DNA from: Acetatifactor aquisgranensis
GTDB taxonomy: Bacteria > Bacillota > Clostridia > Lachnospirales > Lachnospiraceae
Direction of reading: 5' to 3'
Length of the DNA stretch: 64,000 nucleotides
NCBI RefSeq assembly: GCF_943193215.1
Contig: NZ_CALPDH010000006.1
Span: 124,001 to 188,000 of the forward strand
In this document: positions 35,664 through 44,919 of the stretch, one piece after another
How the letters are laid out: the number at the start of each line of letters is the position of its first letter
Position numbering within the stretch: position 1 is the first letter of the stretch
Notes under the pieces: generated by a model
The model's input: the letters and a program-made list of their open reading frames with translations, nothing else
The model's database searches: none
Told to the model about the DNA's origin: nothing
Position numbers and translations under genes: made by a program

Positions 35664-36362
35664 TTATTTTACCGCGCCGGAAGTCACGCCTTCCACTATG
35701 TAGCGCTGCAGGAACATATACAGGATCAGAATCGGCAGCATTGCCAGCAGCAGGGCCGCCATCACCAGGCCGATATCCGTGGAGTAGGTTCCGTAGAATA
35801 TCTGGGTGGCAATCGGAATGGTATACAGTTCCTTTCTTCCCAGTACCAGGCCGGGCAGCAGATAGTCATTCCAGAATGCCATGGCGTCAATGATGGCCAC
35901 TGTGGCAATCGTGGGCTTTAACAGCGGGAACACAATCTGCCAGTAGGTCTGCCAGCGGGTGCAGCCGTCGATGGTGGCCGCCTCCTCCAGCGCTATGGGC
36001 ACATTGGTGTGAATCGCCCCGTGGAACATGAATGTCGCCATGGAGAGGGAAAATCCCACATGCATGAATATCAAGGTCGCTCTGTGGTTCAGGATTCCGA
36101 ATACCCCCCCATAGAGGGATACCAACGGAATCATCAGCATCTGGAACGGGATGACCATGGAAGCGATCATCATACCGAACAGCGCGCCGCAGGCTTTCCA
36201 CTTATTGCGCACAATCACATAGGCCGTCATGGAAGCCAGCAAAATCGTGAAAATGGTGGAGGTCACCGTAATGACCATAGAGTTCCCAAAGGATCTCCAG
36301 AAATTCATCTTCTCCATGGCCTCCGGGAAGTTCTTCAGCGTAAAGCCATGGGAGCCTGCCAA
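35664..36362 (-). pseudogene. CUT1 sugar permease (MalG-like), 5'-truncated
   Basis: The frame encodes the C-terminal 230 residues of a MalG-type permease: GFTLKNFPEAMEKMNFWRSF, then five membrane helices, the EAA loop EEAATIDGCTRWQTYWQIVFPLLKP and the end YIVEGVTSGAVK. The N-terminal membrane helix that normally precedes this is missing, and at about 36365 the sequence turns into a LacI-type DNA-binding segment in another frame. The only nearby start is a TTG at 36362 without a ribosome site. The partner permease and binding protein are absent, so transport through it is unlikely. Confidence 0.85.
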
Positions 36363-36451
36363 TGCCAGATGTAGCCTCTGTTGTTCAGTACCCGGGACAC
36401 TGTTCCCACCGTAAGGCCTGCCTCCTTTGCAACATCCTTTAATGTCGCCAT
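36335..36451 (-). pseudogene. LacI-family regulator, 5' fragment (DNA-binding helix-turn-helix only)
   Basis: From the ATG at 36451 (GGAAGTGA upstream) the frame reads MATLKDVAKEAGLTVGTVSR and then VLNNRGYI, a perfect LacI helix-turn-helix and hinge start. It then leaves the family sequence and stops after ten further codons, total 38. The effector-binding and dimerisation domain is gone. The following DNA is the permease remnant, so one deletion removed the rest of lacI, the binding protein, the first permease and the start of the second. Confidence 0.88.
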
Positions 36452-36522
36452 TTTGTCACTTCCCTTCCCATTCGTTTCTCTATCGGTCCATCAGTATGAT
36501 AATCGGTTGTTATCTGTTTACC

Positions 36523-36551
36523 AGTATACCATACTTCCCTGTATTCGTAAA
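36523..36551 (-). promoter_or_regulatory. Promoter of the truncated LacI/amylosucrase operon
   Basis: On the minus strand TTTACG (36551-36546) and TATACT (36528-36523) are separated by 17 bases. The -10 overlaps a small inverted repeat AGTAT-ACC-ATACT (36523-36535), a plausible operator. The promoter still looks functional and would now express the LacI fragment and amylosucrase. Confidence 0.65.
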
Positions 36552-36600
36552 TCAACATTTTATACGTTCTTCTCACAGGTTTTATGTCACCTTTGCCCAT

Positions 36601-36642
36601 GACAAAAGCACTTCCCTTTATCGGCATAAAGAAAAGTGCTTT
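36601..36642 (-). terminator. Terminator after darA-like gene
   Basis: A long hairpin with arms AAAGCACTT and AAGTGCTTT plus inner pairing CTTTAT/ATAAAG, followed by TTTTG on the minus strand. It lies about 25 bases after the stop of the PII-like gene. The flanking A-run on the other side allows bidirectional use. Confidence 0.75.
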
Positions 36643-36666
36643 ATCATAAAAAAATGAACGGAATAG

Positions 36667-37014
36667 TCAGATTTTTTCATAATAGCAGGCATCTACCGCC
36701 ATGATGACCGCTCCGCCTACCTCAATAGTCTGTCGGATGCCTCCAACCCATACCGGCGCGTGCTGCATCCCCTGCGCCATGGCGTTATAAGGCACATCCA
36801 CGTCCACCGAGATTCTCTCTCCGCATACAGCCTTTATGACTTTCACCACTTCCTGCAGCTTTTCGTCCTCTGTACAGATCATGAGCGTGGAATTTCCTTT
36901 CTTCAGGAAACCTCCGGTCGAAGAAATTACAGTGGCCTGATATCCCTTGCTGTTCAAGGCGTCTGTCACGCGCTCCACATTGTCTCTCTCCACGATAGCA
37001 TAAATCAGTTTCAT
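36667..37014 (-). CDS. darA: Cyclic-di-AMP receptor, PII-like (DarA/PstA)
   Basis: A 115-residue cytoplasmic protein of the DUF970 family. The start MKLIYAIVERDNVERVTDALNSKG, the loop SSTGGFLKKGNSTLMICTEDEKLQEV and the C-terminal VGGAVIMAVDACYYEKI match DarA/PstA trimers, which bind c-di-AMP at subunit interfaces through the TGGFL(K/R)xGN element. Its downstream targets are unknown in general. Length is typical. A GAGGAGGGAAGAAT ribosome site precedes the ATG, and it stands alone with its own terminator. Confidence 0.9.
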   Translation of the reverse strand: MKLIYAIVERDNVERVTDALNSKGYQATVISSTGGFLKKGNSTLMICTEDEKLQEVVKVIKAVCGERISVDVDVPYNAMAQGMQHAPVWVGGIRQTIEVGGAVIMAVDACYYEKI

Positions 37015-37233
37015 ATTCTTCCCTCCTCACACATGAATTTGTCACTGAAGCTGTCCCGCAGCGCCGGACTATATCTCATATTTCCATTTTAACACTTCCG
37101 GCCGAAAAAAGAAATCAGAATTTTTGACAGACAGATACTCCTTCCTCCTGTTTCATCGCCATAAATATACCATATATTCCTAAACTTTCCGCACATCCCC
37201 TGACATTTCCGTAAATTTGCCAGCATCCGCCCG

Positions 37234-39558
37234 TTACTGCCGGAGTTTTATGGTATCCACAATCGACAGTTTCCGGAGATTTCTGATCGGCCGCATGATG
37301 GCCAGCGCCGCAGACCCGAAACATAATATGACAATCAGCAGCAATGACCCGGCCGGAAGCTGCCAGGCTGTCCCCCATTTATCGGCGATCAGGAACCGGA
37401 ACATCATCTTATTCAGCGGCAGGCCCAGGACGCATCCGGCGATACATCCCAATATCGCATAGGTGGCCGCTTCCGCGGCAATCATTTTGCAGAGCTGCCC
37501 GGCCCCCATGCCGATAGAGCGCATCACGCCGTACTGCCTTGTCCTGGCCGCCACGCTGGCATTCATGCTGTTGAAGATATTGAATACGGTAATCAGTGCA
37601 ATGATAATCAAGAATCCGTAAATGAACACGGCGCCCGTATAATAGGAGCTCTGAGCTTCCGAATTCGACAGCCTCTTATCGGACAGGAAGCTCTCCGGCG
37701 GAAGCAGGTTCCGTATCGCCGATACCGCCGCGTCGCCGCCGCTGCCTGCAAGCTGTATATCGACGGCCCTGTACCCCGCCGTTCCGATGCTCTCAGTAAA
37801 CAGCCGTTCCGAGCCTATCATATAGCCCAGGCTCCCGGCCTCGCCGGAGACGTTGGCGGAAGAGAGGATTCCCGCGATTCTCACCTGCTTCTCCCCCACA
37901 GGCGCATGAAGCGTCACAACATCCCCCACTTTCCAGTCCATGCCGTCCCGATAGGAGACCAGGACGTCCCCGGCCCCGGCCGAAACAGCCTCAATCTCCC
38001 CCTCGTTCAATGCCTCCCGGGCCCATTTGAACTGATTTTCTTCATAGCTGACCAGAGTAACCGTGCCGCTCCCGGCATCCGAGGAGACGGATAATCCGCC
38101 GTATTCCATTCTTCCAAAGGCACGGTCTACGCCCTCAATCGCTTTGATTTCCTCTATCAGGGAAGCCTCCAGCCCTGCAGGGGCCGTGACGGATACGTCT
38201 CCCGCAGACGGGGACAGCGCGGGCATCCCCTGATCCAGGAAGACCACCATCACCTGGAAAGCCAGGAACAGCATGATGCTGATGGCAAAGGAGCAGGTCA
38301 TCAGGAACAGGTTCTTTTTTCCCGACAGGGCGTGGAACACGCCCATGCCTGTCTCAACACGGAACAGCTTCGTATCTGTGGCGCGCTTATTCTGCACAAG
38401 CTGCGAGCTGCCGCTGACCGCCGTCACAGGCGAGACCCTGGAAGCCTTTTTGGCGGGGGAAAGGGCCGCAAGGAGGACAATCAGGAAGCCCGACGCAACT
38501 CCCGCAAGAATGCTGGCGATGCTGAACTCAAACAGCGGAACCTCTGAAAACCTCTCTCCGCTGATGGATTTCAGCAGCAGGCAGGCCGCCCATGTCACAA
38601 TCTGTCCGGCAAGCAGGCCCAGCGGAACGCCCCTGGCGCTCTGCCCCAGCCCCTGGAGGACCACAAAATGCCTTACCTGCTGCCGCGAGGCCCCAAGGCA
38701 GCGCAGCAGCCCGTAATCTTTCGTCCGCTCCAGCACATTGGTATGAAAACTTGCGGAGATCATGACCGTTCCCGCAACCAGGACGAGGAAGGCAAGAATC
38801 CCGGCGATCAGGTAGAGGGCCTGCATGATATTGCTCTCGCTTTGCCCCATCAGGCCCAGTAAAGCAGTATTCTCTGAAATCTGGCTGTCCGACAGGCCAT
38901 ACTGCTCCCTGATCTCCTTTATGGCTTCCCGGACGCGGGCCTCGTCCTTGAACTGGATGCGGTAGGTGGTGCCCTCTGACGCATTTTCATCCGCAATGGC
39001 AAGGAAGCCCTCTTCGCTCAACGCCATTCCGCAGATATCCGCTTTCAGCATGGAACCCATGTCCGCAAGGACGCCGGTGATCCGGTACTGCTTTTGCGCG
39101 CCGCCCGGAACCGTCACCGTCACTTCATCGCCAATGGACAGCCCCAGCTGCCTCATGGCGTTTTCATTCAGCAGCGCCTCGTCCGGCAGTGCCGGATATG
39201 TGCCGTCAATCATGTCCATTTCGGTCAGCGCGTCCATGGTCTCTTCATTTGCCCCCACGAAACTGACGGCCTTACCCTCCAGCGTCCCCGCGCTGCCCTG
39301 GTAGACCCATCCCGACAAGGCCACGTCGATCCTTGCCGACACCAGCTCTGCCGTCTCTTCCCCCACGGCATGGAGGGCGGCGTGGTATTCACCGTTTGTC
39401 TTGATAAAATAGTTCTTCTGGGAGCGCACCGCCATGTCCGCCATGCTGAAGATCGCCATCACAAGGCACACGGAGAGCGTGATGCACAGTACGGAGATCC
39501 GGTTGTTTTTGCGGTGGATTCTTTCATACCGGGGTATCAGTCCAAGATAGCTTTTCAT
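37234..39558 (-). CDS. FtsX-like ABC exporter permease with two FtsX units
   Basis: A 774-residue membrane protein with helix 1 near residues 20-42, a periplasmic-type domain, three helices near 240-370 (LRCLGASRQQVRHFVVLQGLG), another near 420, a second extracytoplasmic domain, and three C-terminal helices (VMRSIGMGAGQLCKMIAAEAATYAILG). It overlaps the ATPase gene by four bases (ATGA). With that ATPase and the upstream two-component system it forms a self-regulated envelope-stress or peptide-resistance module. Substrate not readable. Confidence 0.9.
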   Translation of the reverse strand: MKSYLGLIPRYERIHRKNNRISVLCITLSVCLVMAIFSMADMAVRSQKNYFIKTNGEYHAALHAVGEETAELVSARIDVALSGWVYQGSAGTLEGKAVSFVGANEETMDALTEMDMIDGTYPALPDEALLNENAMRQLGLSIGDEVTVTVPGGAQKQYRITGVLADMGSMLKADICGMALSEEGFLAIADENASEGTTYRIQFKDEARVREAIKEIREQYGLSDSQISENTALLGLMGQSESNIMQALYLIAGILAFLVLVAGTVMISASFHTNVLERTKDYGLLRCLGASRQQVRHFVVLQGLGQSARGVPLGLLAGQIVTWAACLLLKSISGERFSEVPLFEFSIASILAGVASGFLIVLLAALSPAKKASRVSPVTAVSGSSQLVQNKRATDTKLFRVETGMGVFHALSGKKNLFLMTCSFAISIMLFLAFQVMVVFLDQGMPALSPSAGDVSVTAPAGLEASLIEEIKAIEGVDRAFGRMEYGGLSVSSDAGSGTVTLVSYEENQFKWAREALNEGEIEAVSAGAGDVLVSYRDGMDWKVGDVVTLHAPVGEKQVRIAGILSSANVSGEAGSLGYMIGSERLFTESIGTAGYRAVDIQLAGSGGDAAVSAIRNLLPPESFLSDKRLSNSEAQSSYYTGAVFIYGFLIIIALITVFNIFNSMNASVAARTRQYGVMRSIGMGAGQLCKMIAAEAATYAILGCIAGCVLGLPLNKMMFRFLIADKWGTAWQLPAGSLLLIVILCFGSAALAIMRPIRNLRKLSIVDTIKLRQ

Positions 39559-40235
39559 CTCGCCACCCCCAAATCCTTTAATCTGCCGTCCGTCATGCGC
39601 AGCACCCTGTCCGACGCGTCCGCGTGGTTCTCATTGTGGGTGATCATCAGTATTGTCTGCCTGTATTTTGCCGACATGGATTTCAGCAGAGCGATGACCT
39701 CCTGGCTGTTCCTGGAATCCAGGTTTCCGGTAGGCTCATCCGCCATGATAATCGCGGGCCGGGCGGCCAGCGCCCTCCCGATTGCCACCCTCTGCTGCTG
39801 GCCGCCGGAAAGCTCACTTGGGAGGTGCTTTCTGCGCTCCTTTAAGCCCAGGATCCCCAGAAGCTCCTCCACGTACCTCTGGTCCGGCTTCTGGTAATCC
39901 AGCAGCAGAGGGAATGTGATGTTCTGCTCTACATTCAATTCCGGAATCAGGTTAAAGGACTGGAAGATAAACCCGATATTCTGGCGGCGGAATACTGTAA
40001 GCTTCTTTTCGGGCATGGAAAAAATGTCCTTTCCGTCAATCAGCACTTTCCCGGAGGTGGGATTGTCCAGGGCTCCCACCACATTTAGAAGCGTGCTCTT
40101 CCCGGAGCCTGATTCGCCTACTATCGCGATGAATTCCCCTTTGCTCACGGTAAACGAGACCTTGTCCAGAGCCCGGACTTCCGCTTCTCCCTTTCCGTAA
40201 ATTTTACACAGATTCTGTACTTCAAGAATGTTCAT
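39555..40235 (-). CDS. ABC exporter ATPase (MacB/LolD type)
   Basis: A 226-residue ATPase: Walker A GESGSGKST, Q-loop IFQSFNLIPEL, signature LSGGQQQRVAIG, Walker B AIIMADEPTGNLD, switch His in MITHNE. Its gene starts after a small GC hairpin (40250-40265) close to the AGGAG ribosome site, and behind a separate operator/promoter region, so it can be induced independently of the regulator genes upstream. Confidence 0.93.
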   Translation of the reverse strand: MNILEVQNLCKIYGKGEAEVRALDKVSFTVSKGEFIAIVGESGSGKSTLLNVVGALDNPTSGKVLIDGKDIFSMPEKKLTVFRRQNIGFIFQSFNLIPELNVEQNITFPLLLDYQKPDQRYVEELLGILGLKERRKHLPSELSGGQQQRVAIGRALAARPAIIMADEPTGNLDSRNSQEVIALLKSMSAKYRQTILMITHNENHADASDRVLRMTDGRLKDLGVAR

Positions 40236-40360
40236 ACCTGCTCCTATCCGCCCGCTCCGGCGGGCATTTTATTCATGCGGGAAGAGCCGCTTCTCTCGCG
40301 GCGCTTCCATGTGAGACCCGGAATTTCCCAGACGGCGCGTTTTGGCATCTTGGAGATTCT

Positions 40361-40409
40361 TCTTACACTATATCCCATGTGTCTTACTTTCACATGAATT
40401 TCATCTTAC
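40361..40409 (-). promoter_or_regulatory. Operator with three in-phase GTAAGA repeats and promoter
   Basis: On the minus strand GTAAGA occurs at 40409-40404, 40387-40382 and 40366-40361, spaced 22 and 21 bases, about two helical turns. After the middle copy (AGTAAGA, 40388-40382) nine bases lead to TATAGT (40372-40367). This repeats the nine-base operator-to-minus-10 distance of other OmpR-type sites in the window. It lies between the kinase gene and the ATPase gene it should control. Confidence 0.55.
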
Positions 40410-40422
40410 TATGTTGTAAGAT

Positions 40423-41658
40423 TTACTCTTTTGCAGGATGGAAAAAGCTCAGTACAAATCTGCTGCCCAGGCCGACCCTGCTGGTTACGGATATCGTCCC
40501 CTGGTGGGCCTCCGCAATCGACTTTGCCAGCGGCAGCCCCAGGCCGATTCCGTGGGTATCCTGGGAATAGCGGCTCCGGTAAAACCGCTTGAAGATATTA
40601 TGGATATCCTCCGGGTGGATTCCTTTCCCATTGTCCTCCACCACAATATTTGTAAGCAGAGGTGTCCGCTCCCAGCTGACCACCACTTTCCCGCCCCGCC
40701 GGGTATGTTCCAGCGCATTCTTCACCAGATTTCCCAGGGCCTCCGACATCCAGAGGGCATCGCAATAAAAATAAGCATCGCTGTCCCCGGACAGCAGGAT
40801 TTCTTTTGATTCCCGGGCGGCCAGGGTCTCGAAGCGCTCCGTCACATCCCGCAGGAGCATTTCGATATTTTCATCCGCCTTTTCCATTCTGACCGTGCCC
40901 GCGTCCAATCTGGCTATTTTCAGCAGCGTGTAGACCACATCCTCCACCCGGCGTATCTCCCGCATGGATTTCCGGCTAAACTCCTGAATCGTCTTCCTGT
41001 CCGCGCCCTCCTGGGCCATGATCTCATCATACATCTTAAGCGCGGCCAGGGGCGTCTTAAGCTGGTGGGACACATCCGAGATCATATCCTGCAAAAAGAC
41101 GCGCGTCTGCTTCTCATGCTCCGCCTGGGCGGAAAGGATGGTGGCAAGCTCATTGACCCTGTGGAACAGGCTGTACCAGTCCCCGGTCTCCTCACTGTCG
41201 ATGCGCTGGTCCGTATCTCCCTCCAGGAACCGGGTAATCACCATATCCGCCTCTGCGATCACCTTTCCCTGTCTCCGGATATAAATACAGACTGTCAGGA
41301 AAACAGACGAAAAAACGATAGAAAGCATACCGCCAAGCATAACGGCGGTACGCTTCCGATAAGAGCGGACAGCGGGAATCAGTCCGGAATCAGTGTCTTC
41401 ATGGTAACCTGCCCCCTGCAGGGCCTGCTTTCCGGCCTCCAGGTCAGAGTCCGTTTTGTCTTTCGTAAACGCGGATGCCACATTTATGTCCGGGTGGTTC
41501 ACCAGATATCCCGCTGTTTCATAATCATGCTCCACCATTGCTCTCTGGAACTCTTTCGCCATGTGTGATAAGAGGATGGCTGAACCCGCAGCCCCGGCCA
41601 GGCAGATGGCAAGAAGCCAGCACAGCATTTTCCTTGTCTCTTTTCCCATTCTTTTCAT
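40423..41658 (-). CDS. Sensor histidine kinase of the 42 kb system
   Basis: A 411-residue membrane kinase: helix 1 near residues 10-30, an extracytoplasmic region of about 90 residues, helix 2 near 128-148, HAMP-like linker, phospho-acceptor box MISDVSHQLKTPLAALKM, ATPase motifs LGNLVKNALEHT, EDNGKGI and GIGLGLPLAKSI. AGGAGGGATAACAGT precedes the ATG. It sits 84 bases after the response regulator gene and ahead of an ABC exporter. Confidence 0.92.
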   Translation of the reverse strand: MKRMGKETRKMLCWLLAICLAGAAGSAILLSHMAKEFQRAMVEHDYETAGYLVNHPDINVASAFTKDKTDSDLEAGKQALQGAGYHEDTDSGLIPAVRSYRKRTAVMLGGMLSIVFSSVFLTVCIYIRRQGKVIAEADMVITRFLEGDTDQRIDSEETGDWYSLFHRVNELATILSAQAEHEKQTRVFLQDMISDVSHQLKTPLAALKMYDEIMAQEGADRKTIQEFSRKSMREIRRVEDVVYTLLKIARLDAGTVRMEKADENIEMLLRDVTERFETLAARESKEILLSGDSDAYFYCDALWMSEALGNLVKNALEHTRRGGKVVVSWERTPLLTNIVVEDNGKGIHPEDIHNIFKRFYRSRYSQDTHGIGLGLPLAKSIAEAHQGTISVTSRVGLGSRFVLSFFHPAKE

Positions 41659-41742
41659 ACTGTCTGTTATCCCTCCTGAAGAATGTGTTATACAATTGGA
41701 ATCTCCAGACCACCTGTCATGGGGCTTTAGCTGCCTTTCAGC

Positions 41743-42456
41743 TCAGATGCCCGATTCCGTCTCGCGCTCCTCCCCTGCCCATTTATATCCGAACCCGATT
41801 TCTGTCAGGAGCTTCGCGGGGGCATTGGGATCGTCTTCGATTTTCCTCCGCAGCCTGCGGATATAGACAGAAAGGGTATTGTCATCCACATAGCTGCCGT
41901 TCCCATCCCAAAGGCGGTCTAAGATCAGCTCCCGCGGCAGGATTCGATCCGGATTCTGCAGAAACAGGCAGAGCAGCTTGTATTCCACCAATGTCAGAGG
42001 CACTTCTGCCTCCCCTTTCCAGCAGATACGCTCCGACATATCTATCCTGATTCCATTGGATGCCAAAATCATGTCGCTTTTCGAAAACTGCGTGGAGCGG
42101 CGCAGCAATGCGTTGATTCTCGAAAGGACCTCCCCCAGTCGAAAGGGCTTTGTAATATAGTCGTCCCCGCCCATGTCCAGTCCCTTTACGATGCTGATTT
42201 CCTCATCCGAAGCGGTCAGGAAAATCATCGGGACGGCGGAAGTCCTCCGCACTTCCCTACAGATATCAAAGCCCGTCCCGTCCGGCAGCGTCACATCCAG
42301 CAGCAAAAGGTCATACCGGCCTGCCTGGAAGAATCGATACGCCTCCTCTACGGTACGGGCATTGTCCACCAGGAAGTCATTCTTCTCCAAAGTATATTTC
42401 AGGCCCTCTATCAGGCTTAAATCATCCTCTACATATAATATCTTTTTGTCTTTCAT
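41743..42456 (-). CDS. OmpR-family response regulator of the 42 kb system
   Basis: A 237-residue regulator with receiver motifs YVEDD, phospho-acceptor Asp54 in LLLDVTLPDG, FLTASD and DDYITKPFR, followed by a winged helix (LTLVEYKLLCLFLQNP, ILDRLWDGNGSYVDDNTLSVYIRRLR). It belongs to the subgroup found beside peptide-resistance ABC exporters. It is divergent from the next two-component system, with 302 bases between them. Confidence 0.93.
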   Translation of the reverse strand: MKDKKILYVEDDLSLIEGLKYTLEKNDFLVDNARTVEEAYRFFQAGRYDLLLLDVTLPDGTGFDICREVRRTSAVPMIFLTASDEEISIVKGLDMGGDDYITKPFRLGEVLSRINALLRRSTQFSKSDMILASNGIRIDMSERICWKGEAEVPLTLVEYKLLCLFLQNPDRILPRELILDRLWDGNGSYVDDNTLSVYIRRLRRKIEDDPNAPAKLLTEIGFGYKWAGEERETESGI

Positions 42457-42704
42457 TTCTAACCATCCCCCGGATGCCCCGCAATTTCTATGCGGCAGCC
42501 TTTACAGACTCTTTTTCGGTTGCGAAGTTGCAGTGCCAGAGCAGAAGCTTATGCCGCTGCCATAAATAAATAATTTATTATAACCTACCCTAAGCAGCAA
42601 AACAACACCGTTTCTGCGAAATGCTTATCTGATGCAGCGAAAGGGTTTTCGTCTTTCTTCATTTAAGTATAAAAATCTGATTTTTAAGAAAATTTTTTAC
42701 GCAG

Positions 42705-42735
42705 TGAGATTTCTGTGACATTTTTATGTTATCTT
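42705..42735 (+). promoter_or_regulatory. VanR-type promoter, copy A (autoregulatory)
   Basis: TGAGATTTCTGTGACA (42705-42720) gives heptamers TGAGATT and TGTGACA; nine bases later is TATCTT (42730-42735). The same pattern precedes 45245, the remnant at 46.2 kb and 52532. The 302-base interval 42457-42758 also contains a TATAAT on the minus strand for the divergent regulator gene but no other gene. Confidence 0.65.
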
Positions 42736-42758
42736 ATGAGGAGAAAGGAAGTGAAGCT

Positions 42759-43442
42759 ATGCGGCTCTTAGTAGTTGAGGACGATCGTCTTTTGAACAAT
42801 ACACTTTGCTACAATCTTTCCGCAGTCGGTTATACTGTGGATGCCGCTATGACAAAGACAGCGGCAGTATCTTTCTGCGAGACACAGGACTATGATTTGA
42901 TTGTTTTGGATGTCAGCCTGCCTGACGGAAACGGGTTTGATTTATGTGAGATGATCAAGGAGCGCCGTCCTGATACTGCGGTAATCTTTCTGACAGCAAA
43001 CGACATGGAGCGCGATATGCTGAAAGGATTTGAGTTGGGTGCAGATGATTATGTAACAAAGCCGTTCCCTATCAGTGTATTCCGCAAAAAGGTTTCGGCG
43101 CTGATGGGCCGCGTCCGGAAGCAGACAGGCGGCGACTGCTATACGGACGGTACGCTGTCCATCAATTTTTCAGAACTGACCGCCACTCTCGCAGGAGATT
43201 CAATTATTTTCACGCCAATGGAATATCGCTTGCTTAAGGTGTTGGTGAGAAATCCGCAGATTGTTTTGACAAGACAGGTGCTTCTTGAAAGACTGTGGGA
43301 TGCAGACGAAAACTTTGTGGATGAGCACGCTTTGACCGTTGCAATCAGCCGTATCCGGGGAAAGATTGAGATAAACGACCTGCAATATATCAAAACTGTC
43401 TATGGCATGGGCTATATGTGGATTGGAGGGCTGAAAAAGTGA
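42759..43442 (+). CDS. OmpR-family response regulator (VanR-like)
   Basis: A 227-residue regulator: VVEDDRLL, phospho-acceptor Asp51 in IVLDVSLPDGNG, FLTANDME, DDYVTKPFP, winged helix FTPMEYRLLKVLVRNPQIVLTRQVLLERLWD and MGYMWIGG at the end. GGAAGTGAAGCT precedes the ATG at 42759; the frame is open to 42726 but without support. It overlaps the kinase gene at a GTGA. The matching operators place the exporter at 52.5 kb and genes at 45.2 and 46.2 kb in its probable regulon. Confidence 0.92.
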   Translation: MRLLVVEDDRLLNNTLCYNLSAVGYTVDAAMTKTAAVSFCETQDYDLIVLDVSLPDGNGFDLCEMIKERRPDTAVIFLTANDMERDMLKGFELGADDYVTKPFPISVFRKKVSALMGRVRKQTGGDCYTDGTLSINFSELTATLAGDSIIFTPMEYRLLKVLVRNPQIVLTRQVLLERLWDADENFVDEHALTVAISRIRGKIEINDLQYIKTVYGMGYMWIGGLKK

Positions 43443-44470
43443 ATGCCAGCAGACTTTCCATCAACCGTGCCTGTGCGCTTTGCGCTACTTTTTTAGGCAT
43501 AATCTCTATTGCTGCTATCGTTGCAGCGTTTCTCTTAACAAAAAATTTGGCGGTCGTGTGGCTGGGGTTACTGTTCGTTGTGCTGGTGTTTGCCGGTGTT
43601 GTCGCTTTTGTGGCCTTTCTCCGCCACAAACTGGTTTTATTCTCGGACAACCTGTGTCGGACAATGGATGATATGCTGAATGGATCGGCTGCACCGCCGC
43701 AAAACTATGAGCAAGAAAATCTGTTTTACAAAATCAATCACCGGCTGACGCGCCTGTATGAAGTCCTGCGGGAGAACCAGGAGAGCATAGCAAAAGAACG
43801 TGCCAACCTGCAGGAATTGATTTCCGACATATCCCATCAGGTAAAAACGCCCATTGCCAATCTCCAGATGGTGAATGCCACGCTGCTGGAACAGCCTATG
43901 CCAGAGGAAAAACGGCAGGAGTTTTTAATGGCATCCAGCGGCCAGCTCGAAAAGCTGGACTTTCTCATGCAGGCTATGATAAAAACCTCTCGTCTGGAAA
44001 CCGGCATCATTTCACTGGATAGAAAGATGCAGCCTCTTTATGATACTCTGGCGGCAGCGTTGGGCGGCATTCTGCTGAACGCTGAAAGGAAGAATATTCA
44101 TGTCAACGTAGCTTGTCCGGCAGATATAGTGCTGGCCCACGACAGGAAATGGACAAGTGAAGCCCTGTTCAACATTCTGGACAATGCGGTGAAGTACACC
44201 TCGGCAGGCGGAGATATTCAGGTTTCTGTTCAAAGTTGGGAGTTCTATGTAAAAGTAGATATAACTGACAGCGGCAAAGGGATAGCTGAGGGCAGACAGG
44301 GAATGATCTTCAAACGCTTTTACCGGGAAGAAGAAGTACACGACATTGAGGGCATCGGCATAGGACTGTACCTTGCCCGCGAGATTGTCACCATGCAGGG
44401 GGGCTACATCAAGGTTGCTTCGAAGGTGGGGGATGGCTCAACTTTTTCCGTATTTCTGCCTCATGGATGA
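43439..44470 (+). CDS. Sensor histidine kinase (VanS-like)
   Basis: A 343-residue kinase with two adjacent membrane helices (about residues 12-32 and 38-60) and almost no extracellular loop, the layout of intramembrane-sensing kinases that work through an ABC transporter. Phospho-acceptor box LISDISHQVKTPIANLQM, ATPase motifs ALFNILDNAVKYT, TDSGKGIA and GIGIGLYLAREI. The start is the GTG at 43439, nine bases after GGAGGGC; it overlaps the regulator stop. The short sensor suggests it reads the state of the exporter at 52.5-55.8 kb. Confidence 0.9.
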   Translation: MNASRLSINRACALCATFLGIISIAAIVAAFLLTKNLAVVWLGLLFVVLVFAGVVAFVAFLRHKLVLFSDNLCRTMDDMLNGSAAPPQNYEQENLFYKINHRLTRLYEVLRENQESIAKERANLQELISDISHQVKTPIANLQMVNATLLEQPMPEEKRQEFLMASSGQLEKLDFLMQAMIKTSRLETGIISLDRKMQPLYDTLAAALGGILLNAERKNIHVNVACPADIVLAHDRKWTSEALFNILDNAVKYTSAGGDIQVSVQSWEFYVKVDITDSGKGIAEGRQGMIFKRFYREEEVHDIEGIGIGLYLAREIVTMQGGYIKVASKVGDGSTFSVFLPHG

Positions 44471-44474
44471 ATGG

Positions 44475-44520
44475 AAAAGGGCAACCGATTTTCTCGGCTG
44501 CCCTTTGGTCATGGTTCTTT
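44475..44520 (+). terminator. Probable terminator after the VanS-like kinase
   Basis: AAAGGGCA (44476-44483) and TGCCCTTT (44499-44506) form a stem with further inner pairs CGA/TCG, followed by a weakly T-rich stretch. It lies six bases after the kinase stop, separating the two-component pair from the accessory genes. Confidence 0.55.
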
Positions 44521-44919
44521 TACTTTATGGAATCTACCACTACAAGAATATCGTCGGATGATACGGGCTGACTCTCTGGCTTCAACTTCGGATTCCACTG
44601 TATACTACGGTTTCAGCGGCAAATACTACATCAAATCCAAAAGTTTTTCAAAAAAATTATACCACACCTTTTTGTGTGCGATGTAATAAGTTGCCTGAAT
44701 GTACCTTTGCCGCTTTGCTGGCGGCGCTGTGTCGTCCCTCGTTGAAAGAGGTGGTCAGACAGCTATCTTCACCAATGAGGTACTTGCCGCTGCCCTGTTC
44801 AAGTTTCGTTTTAATAATTAATAAACAGGAAGTATAAGAAATCGCTTTCATTTTTGGAAAAACGGATATATAATAAAGCAACGACAAACTGGGATTTGTA
44901 AGGCTGAAAGGAGATTTCT
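44521..44919. other. Gene-free stretch, possible mobile-element debris
   Basis: No supported gene. The minus strand (about 44830-44690) has a short open stretch reading IIKTKLEQGSGKYLIGEDSC with good codon character but neither a start with ribosome site nor a full-length frame. An AT-rich promoter-like TATAAT lies about 40 bases before the CbrC fragment. The interval may be a relic of an integrated element. Confidence 0.35.

Noticed and set aside
34086..35921. A 611-codon open frame on the plus strand opposite the amylosucrase-like gene
   Set aside because: Same reason: antisense of a gene with clear catalytic motifs, and the frame runs through the convergent permease remnant as well.
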